Positions 56,917 through 64,000 of a stretch of 64,000 nt of DNA are shown piece after piece; within the stretch, counting starts at the first letter, position 1, and every line of letters begins with the position of its first letter. Where the stretch lies: positions 159,884,492 through 159,948,491 of the forward strand of contig OX638368.1 of the NCBI GenBank assembly GCA_951812925.1, written 5' to 3'. The translations under genes were made by a program, and so were the position numbers. The notes beneath the pieces are model-generated. The model ran no database searches. It saw only the letters and a program-made list of their open reading frames with translations, and was not told the DNA's origin. Source of the stretch: Calliopum simillimum (taxonomy: Eukaryota > Arthropoda > Insecta > Diptera > Lauxaniidae).

Positions 56917-57590
56917 ACACAGGACCACAAAAAAAAAAAAGTCCTGTAGCAGAAAGTTAAGGTAACATACGGTATGGTTTTTAATGTGCTTAAAACGAAT
57001 CCGAGGTCAGAATATAGCCATCACCTTCAGATTTTGAGATATCCTTGCTTAAAGTTGCAGGAAGCTCTGTTTTCAGGCTTATGGTGCAGTTCCAGGAAAC
57101 GATGTAGTTCCATATTTTCAATGGAATCGAATAGCCATAATCTTTCTTATAAAACTATACATTCTAATTTTTTCGATTGGACTTTTACTTCCCGTGATAT
57201 CACCGTTAGAAGTAAACGTATCTCAACCCCCATACAAAGCACAACATTATATTTGTAGCGTAAAATCCATTTAACATATAAAAATGATAACCCTTTACTT
57301 CAAAGTTAGATAACTCTGAAAGTAAGAGTCCAATCGGAAAAGTTTGAAGGCATAGTTTTATAAGGAAGATTGAGGCTATTCGATGTCATTGAAGAAATGG
57401 AACTACCACATTTTCTGGAACTGCACCATAAGCCTGAAAACAGCGCTTTCCGCAACTTTAAGCAAGGATATCTCAAAATCTGAGGGTGATGGCCAAATTC
57501 TGATCTCGGATTCGTTTTTAGCACATTGAAAACCATACCGTATGGTACCTTAACTTTCTGCTACAGGACTTTTTTTTTGTGGTCCTGTGT
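56917..57590. mobile_element. 674-bp foldback with ~285-bp arms and hairpin tips
   Basis: Arms 56917-57205 and 57303-57590 are reverse complements (words GTCCTGTAGCAGAAAGTTAA, AAACGAATCCGAGGTCAGAA, TTTTGAGATATCCTTGCTTA). Each tip is a mini-hairpin: CAGGAC, an A-run, then GTCCTG. The frames at 56974-57258 and 57306-57536 are the two arms read outside-in, not genes. Confidence 0.88.
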
Positions 57591-58049
57591 TATCAATTAA
57601 AACTATTCGTTTAAAATAAGAATATTGAAAAAATTATCTTTTAAGGTCTTATGACTTCATAGAATAACCGAAAGGGTTAATCAAAAAATCAGAAATTTCT
57701 CAAAAAGTTCTAAAGTTATATTTTTCGAAACTCTGGATAGCGATTGAAGACTGTGAATTTTGTAATTAAGTAAGCTGCCTATATTGAAAAAAAAAATTTC
57801 TGATTTTTCGCTTAAGTTTATTTTATTTCGAATATAATTAAAAGTAGGTACAAAAAAAACAAATATTTAAAAAAGACATATAAAACTTTTTCCTCTGAGT
57901 TCGTGGAATTGGTCAAATTCCGCAGAACTATTTCGAGTTTTTTAAAAGAACTCCAGAACTATTCCCAAGGGACTCAAAACTCTAAAAAAAATAAATTTTC
58001 TAAGATATCGGAGCCAATTTCACATGAGTAATCAACTTTTCATGAGTTT

Positions 58050-59680
58050 AACAATATTTTTTAAGTTATAAGTTCTAATGTAATAGTATTGGAAGAAATT
58101 TAAATTTCACGATCCTCTATGTAATCATAAAATCGTAAGTCATGATTGCGCGAACGAGATGCTAATTAAATTTAAAAATATTTAAAGAACGCAATATTCC
58201 ACCGTATTTACCTAGTATCTTCGAAAACGTGGAGTAGAGAAAAAGAGTTTACTTAGAACTTTCGCACACTTTTGTTCCATTTACGAACTGTGTGCCTTGA
58301 AATATATTTTGGGAAATTAATACTTACGTTTTAGACCAAGAACCACACTAATTCAAAAATATTCAGTGGAAAAATTGTGAGCAACTTTTAATTAGAAACA
58401 ACAATCTAATGGATTTGTTTCTTACGTATAACAAATCTTAGTTAATGAAATAAAAAACGTTTTCTTTGTTTTTGTTTGTTAATTAACAAAATAAATGTTT
58501 TCGTTTCGCTTTTAAGATTTAAGTCTTAGTTTTTAGTTAATAACTCGTCTCTAATTTCGTTTTCATAGGCCATTGAACGTGTGCATCACACGTTGTAGTC
58601 AAATAAAACCGTAGCTTATACGCAAATAAACTACAAACGTACTTACATATATGGATAAATATTGTTTGTTTACATACATACATATGTATGTATGTGCATA
58701 TTAACATCATTAGTTAAATCTGAGATCTTTTTATTGCATACTTATAATTACTTGAACTTAAGATTTTTCAGTTGAAGAACCGAGTACTCTGTTGAATGTT
58801 CATTAGACTAAATAATGACTTGATTTATGATACACAAAATCATTAAACATAATTTTTCCTAATGAAATCCAGTTCCGCACAATATCACAATGCAAGTGGT
58901 ATTTCTTCAAGTTTAACTGCCAGATGATGTTGGTAAGATATTTCATTTCTGTCTTTACCAAACTGTCATTACAATTAATAATGAAATTAATTCCATCAAA
59001 TGTCATGCATACATTAGTTGATACAACTCATTACATTAAATAGTCAAAAACTCTTAAATAATTTGAATAAGCAATCAATCAATCAATTACTTATAATTTA
59101 CTTTGTCTAACATTCCCAATACTAAAACATCTTTTTAGTTTAGATACTACATAATATATTCAGTTTTTATTGTCTACGTGAGTTCAAGAATGTTTCTAAA
59201 ACATATCTATTTATTCTGGCTCTCCTTGCCCTCTTCGCTAGATATGTGATTGTTTTTTCATTAGATACAATTTTTCCGAAGAAATATTTTTTTTTAAGCA
59301 TTTAAGTGATTGAAATTGTAATATCATGTTTAAAAATATTTTCGGGTGCCCCAGGAAATATGCCAGTTTTAATAATTTATAGTTCATACTTAAATTTGTC
59401 ATGCCCCTTTCACGTATAAAATCATCTCTCAATTCAAAATTGACATCGAATTTGGCATCTTTAAACCACTTTTTTCGGTTCAACTTACTGAAAAGTCATT
59501 TTTTGTTAATATACAAATGCTTCTAAACATTTTTCTTAGTAATACAACATTTAAAGGTGGCTAAAGAGTCATTACTTCAATGGGCATAAACAATTTTTCA
59601 GACCAAAGTAAAAAGTATTATTCCCATCAACTGATCAAAATTTTATTCATGGGATTATTTCAATTCCTTGGCTATTGTGA
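58050..59680. other. Gene-free AT-rich stretch
   Basis: (ACAT)n/(ATGT)n near 58672-58700. No gene or transposon end recognised. Confidence 0.4.
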
Positions 59681-59682
59681 AC

Positions 59683-59790
59683 AGGTCCACGCTTTACCCA
59701 GACTCGAACTACAGCACCAGACATAAAGCCTATTTTGCTGCCTACTTTCTGGAAGCGAGCTTCTACGCCCAATATCATTGTGTGCTAAAC
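59683..59790 (-). repeat. tRNA-like SINE fragment
   Basis: The minus strand starts GCACACAATGATATTGGGCG, has an A-box-like GCGTAGAAGCTCGCTTCC and B-box TAGTTCGAGTCTGGG. The word CACAATGAT also starts the tandem tRNA-like units at 43081, 43288 and 43481. Confidence 0.45.
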
Positions 59791-60059
59791 AAGAAATAAT
59801 GTTGCATAACTTTTCTCTCATTATTAAGTTTCTACACAATAATAGCTTTGTTCGCGTTCAAAAAATTGTCAACTATTGTTAACAATTTTTGCCTTAAAAG
59901 CGTTTTTGAACACAAAAAATTTTGAAATGAGAGCGAAAAAAATATGGCTTCCCATTTCCCCTCCAAACAATTTTTAACAAATTTTAACAACAAAATTTCA
60001 TGAGGCAAAAATTGTTCCAAGTGTCAAATAAATTAAATTAAAATAAATTGAATTTCAAA

Positions 60060-61000
60060 AATATTTCAAAAATCTGACAAAAAATTGGAAGACTTGAAAT
60101 ATTTTAAATTCTAATGAATGGTTTTGGAACTTTAGTACAGCAATATTTAGCCAAGTAAATTATCTTCCAAATGTTATGCATTTTGCTCGAATTGACCTAA
60201 AGGTTCGCTGAAAAAATAGGTTTTAATAAAACAAGAATTCTGGGCCGGCAGCAATTCTGTGTCTTAAGGGGAATAGCATTGGAAATTATAAAATAAATGC
60301 TACTTTTACAATACGGATTTATTTGTTATATCATAGATTTTTTTTATTTTAATATAAAATCAATGGGAAAAATAATTTTTTAACAAAATGGTGGTGTTTA
60401 GAAATAATTTAGACACAACTTGAAAGTTTAAATTCTTTCTTATTAAAGACTTTGATTAAGAGTTTGTGCTTTTTGCTATGCATTTATATTTGGCGATGAG
60501 GTTGAACGGATTTAGGAATCGGTACTATTGTATCAGATCTAAAACTACTGACACAAAAATAACAATACACAAAAAATGCGGTGGCTCTTTTACTAATTCA
60601 GTATTATTTTATATAGATTATCTTGCTTGGCCCGCTTCCATCTTTTACGTAAGCGCACATTTTTTCGAAACTCCTTTGCCTCCATAAAAGAATTAATTTG
60701 AAATTTGCACAAACTTATATCAGGCATAAATTCTGGAGGTGCATGATCATATAATTAAATGAGAGGCACTTAAAAAACTAATCTGGGTTTGTTTGATATT
60801 AGGATTTTTTGTGGCAATTCGCAAAATTTAGCTGACGATTCACTTTTATTCCAGTTTATAGCCCTCTCGTTCGAAGGATCCTTAAGATACAGACCTGTTC
60901 CGGAATCCCTGCGATTTCAATTACTATTCGCTTTGAAACTTTTTTGATGAAAACGGTTAGTCGCACGATAAAAAGTACCAAGATCTCTTTTGTGGATAGT
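60060..61000. other. Gene-free AT-rich interior of the 59.8-61.9-kb interval
   Basis: The frame 60466-60687 has no recognisable family. Confidence 0.35.
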
Positions 61001-61005
61001 TACAT

Positions 61006-61375
61006 TAGTGATGAGCAAACCAAGACCAAGACCATAGCAGTCTTGGTTTTGGTCTTGGTCTTGGACATTGAGGTCTTGGTCTTGGTTTTGATATTGAGTT
61101 TTGGTCTCGATCTTGCTCTTGAAAAAATTTCTAAAGATTGTTGAGTAATGAAAATTTCCAAACCTTATTTTTACAAAACAGTTGATTTTTTAAGATGACA
61201 AATTTCGAATTGAGAGGTGATTTTATGTTTGAAAGGGGCGTGACACACCTATTAACTATAAATTACCAAGACTGAAACGCAGTCTTGATCTTGGTCTTGA
61301 AATCATATCAGCGTCTTGGTCTCAAAAATTATCAAGACCAAGACAAAGACTCAAGATAAATTTTGATCATCACTA
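61006..61375. mobile_element. hAT-like hexanucleotide MITE, copy C (370 bp)
   Basis: Tips TAGTGATGAGCAAA and TTTTGATCATCACTA; flanks AGTTACAT (60998-61005) and AATTACAT (61376-61383), an 8-bp duplication with one mismatch. (CTTGGT)n arrays lie at both ends. The centre TTTTTACAAAACAGTTG gives the empty site for the Helentron-like insertion in copy A. Confidence 0.86.
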
Positions 61376-62020
61376 AATTACATGCTCTATGAAGAATATG
61401 GATTTGTGTGTACAGAAATATTAACGAATATCATTAAAAATCCGCAAAACTGGAAAAAATTGGTTGGTTACTTTTTGGTTAACAGGTATAGTTGTTATTT
61501 ATAAGATTTCGAACCAAACGGATCTAAATACTATTTCATCGTTTTCACCAAAAAACCTTCGAAATGAAAAGTAATTGAAACCGATCGGATTCCGCAACAG
61601 GCCTAATAATTAACCTTTTGAAAATTTCGTTCGATTATATCAGTGGCAATAAGGAAAAACAGCAAGTCGATATTCGATAAAAAAGCAACATAAATTCTAT
61701 ACATATAAAACAAAATTTAAACTGCTTTGTTTTCCAATTAAAAATCGGGTTAAGCATTATAAGCAAATTACATTGAATATATGAGTATTCCAAAGGCAGT
61801 CAGCCCATTAATTTCTAACAATTTTTAACAATTTTTCGTTTTCTTACTTTTGTAGTTTTTTGTTTTTTTGAGAGTAAATTCTACTTACTCTCTGAAATTT
61901 TCTTGTTAACAATTGTTAACAATTTTTTGAACCCGAACAAAGCTAATTATTACTTTGTCATGTTTTGTTTTAAAAATATAATGTTCAAATCAGAATTTTC
62001 AAACATTCTAATAGTCCGGG

Positions 62021-62514
62021 AGCCGGCAATATTAAAAGTGACGTCATCGCGGATTCTGAAATTTTTAATGCAAAATGGTAGTTTACACTAAGACAAATAA
62101 GAAAAGCTTGGTCAGCATTTCTCTGTTATCACGGAAATTTGTTTTTTTTTTAATTTACGTGTTTTAATATCAAATTTAAAAATATCTTGGTATGCGAGCT
62201 TAGAAACTGCCGGAAACACCCACTGTCGCACCATTAAAATAGGTCTGCCGGTCATTTTCGGCAAAACAAATTTGGTCGGCCGGATTTTTCCTGAATGGTT
62301 ATGAAATTTACCATCGATTAATATTAAGATTGATCAAAATCCGCGATGACGGCAAAACATTCCGAAAATGTAATATTTCAAAAATCATTTAAAAATATTT
62401 CTGCCAGGCTACAACCATGCTGACCAAGCTTTTCTTATTCGTCTTAGTGTAAACTACCATTTTGCACTAAAAATTTCAGAATCCGCGATGACGGCAATTT
62501 TAGTATTGCCGGCT
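62021..62514. mobile_element. ~490-bp foldback element with AGCCGGCAAT tips
   Basis: 62021-62130 (AGCCGGCAATATTAAAA, GTCATCGCGGATTCTGAAAT, AAAATGGTAGTTTACACTAA, AAGAAAAGCTTGGTCAGCAT) is the reverse complement of 62410-62514. A third ATCCGCGATGACGGCA lies at 62339. Confidence 0.82.
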
Positions 62515-62519
62515 CATCG

Positions 62520-64000
62520 CCTATAAATATATCTCAAAATTTTCCAATGTTCTCCAACATTTTTGAATATTTTTTGGATCTTAAACCATATTCTACATAT
62601 GTACGGGGCCTGACAAAACTACACTAAGAATACTGGATGTTAGATTGTGAAGCGTATTGCAAAAAAATCAGTGAGATATGTTAAGAATCAATAAAATAAT
62701 AGTATACTGTAGTTCAGAAAGATAATTGAGTTTTAAGTTCGAAAATAATTGATTAAAAAATCGTTAGAGTTCCGAAAATATGAATCTTTATACTATCTAA
62801 CGATTAATATATCAACTCAAATTATTTCAGATGCAAAAAAAAAAACACAAAATATGGAATTTTAACCTACTCATCACGTATTTTGCCCTGTGCTGAAAAT
62901 TTTACTTTGGCAAGTTGAGTATCGTTCGATTTTTTCAAAAACTTTTTATATACTTTTTCGATATTATTCAACATATTTCAACGAAATTTCTATGCAAGCA
63001 TAAGCTACGGTTAAAAAAAATTTTTAACAAAAACTAAAACTAAGTGCTTTCAGATAAGAGTGCTAAAATCAATACAATTCACACAAAAATAATCATTTAA
63101 AAACATATAAACAAGACAAAAAACACCAAGAAAAAAAACGCCAAAATAACCACGCAACATTTTACGGAAAAACTGAATTAAAGAACAAAATTTGAGAAGA
63201 ACAATATTGAGCAGGATATGATGTTGCCGATGCAAATGCTATCAACCGAAATAATTCGGGGGTTTGTTTCCATTCAGAATAATAGTGGGATATACCCAAT
63301 GTAAAATCAATTTGAATTTCAATCAAATCACATCAAATCGTCTTAATAACACAAACACATATTTAATCAATTGGATCATTTCCATAAAGAACTTAAATGT
63401 CAAAATAAAATTTTCTTTTTTTCCAGTTTTTTGTGTGAATCCCATTTGATATAAATTTTTGAACTACAACTAAACTATAAAAATTACCTTGAATAGGTCA
63501 TGGTGCTACAATAACTATGGTTTATCAAAGAACTTGTATAACTCGTTATATTCGACATTTATTTGTATCAGCATACGTTCATAGATTTCAGAAAACATGA
63601 TTGTATACTCTGCTCATGCCGATGCCGATGCTGCAAATTCAAATTTGTATCTTGAATTTGCATAGTATTAATCTTTAATAGAATAATTTGCCCAACTTGT
63701 TTGTTATTTTGTTCTTTTTTTAGCAGCAGCTATTCATTAAAACAAAATTTTAAAAATGCACATACAATTTTTACAAAGCTGATTTTCAACAATTAAATTT
63801 GTACCTATGTATTTTTTTTAATATCTCAAGCATATATGTTACTTGTAATTGAATTGAAAACGAAATTAATTATTGATCAGACACACAAGTGCTAAGTAAT
63901 CTGCGTGCGATTAAATTTTTAAAATTTTCTCTAGCGCTAATGATGATTTCATGCCTGCACAAATTAATAAATAACCACCAGAAAATGCTGTTGTGATCGA
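62520..64000. other. Gene-free AT-rich right edge
   Basis: No gene, conserved frame or transposon end is recognisable. Confidence 0.4.

Larger units (their letters stand above)
54490..58045. mobile_element. 3.5-kb interval bounded by ~150-bp inverted repeats
   Basis: Left 54490-54640 (AATCAACTCATTCATGTGAAG, TTTTTTAGAGTCC, AATAGTTCTGGAGTTCTTT, AAATTGGACCAAT) is inverted at about 57880-58045. The interior carries tandem units at 54720-55000, LINE fragments and another foldback, so it may be an old TIR element filled by later insertions. Identity is moderate. Confidence 0.5.
59838..61948. mobile_element. 2.1-kb interval with ~50-bp inverted ends rich in GTTAAC
   Basis: 59838-59890 (AATAATAGCTTTGTTCG, TTCAAAAAATTGTCAACTA, TTGTTAACAATTTTT) is the reverse complement of 61900-61948 with few mismatches. 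The interior holds the hAT-like MITE copy C and no recognisable transposase. Confidence 0.5.

Noticed and set aside
56974..57536. Two similar small proteins starting MVFNVLKTNPRSE on opposite strands
   Set aside because: They are the two arms of one palindrome, not a gene pair.

Overview
The window looks like a schizophoran fly (higher Diptera) nuclear genome. It is very AT-rich, has short GT-AG introns, carries a Delta9-type acyl-CoA desaturase gene with an insect-style layout, and holds several copies of a DINE-1/mini-me-like non-autonomous Helentron, a repeat type known from dipterans. I cannot place the species; a calyptrate or tephritid-like genome would fit. No bacterial features, CRISPR arrays, rRNA genes or convincing functional tRNA genes are visible.

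Only one host gene is well supported. It is a minus-strand, four-exon fatty-acyl-CoA desaturase (coding span 18762 to 15923, 433 codons by my splicing) with all three histidine boxes intact. Its first coding exon begins exactly at a splice acceptor, so the promoter and 5' UTR exon(s) lie at higher coordinates. Much of the rest of the window may therefore be the 5' intron or upstream region of this gene.

The rest is layered transposon debris. 0-6 kb: a long foldback element split by a young 5'-truncated LINE with an intact 874-codon frame; the foldback's right arm also carries a 123-bp LOA-like LINE 3' end between 15-bp target duplications. 6.6-12.4 kb: two copies of a hAT-like MITE with hexanucleotide arrays, one of them split by a Helentron-like copy, and a 2.7-kb long-TIR element (7972-10691). 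15.9-18.8 kb: the desaturase. 19.2-20.5 kb: minisatellite plus Helentron-like copy. 24.5-41 kb: a 1.5-kb foldback, two copies of a ~1-kb repeat (one holding a MITE), a polypurine/hexanucleotide tract, an 846-bp hAT with perfect 8-bp target duplications, a broken mariner fragment and an 860-bp palindrome. 43-48 kb: a nest of tRNA-like SINE fragments, three Helentron-like copies and MITEs. 48-64 kb: more foldbacks, decayed RNase H-type LINE fragments and a third hAT-like MITE.

The desaturase would act in the ER membrane, putting a cis double bond into acyl-CoA. The repeats do not form a pathway. Their nesting gives relative ages: older foldbacks and MITEs were later hit by the Helentron-like elements and LINEs. 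The most unusual feature is the density of unrelated palindromic (foldback) elements, roughly ten in 64 kb, together with hAT-type elements whose ends are built from (CTTGGT)n or (CTTCGG)n hexamers.
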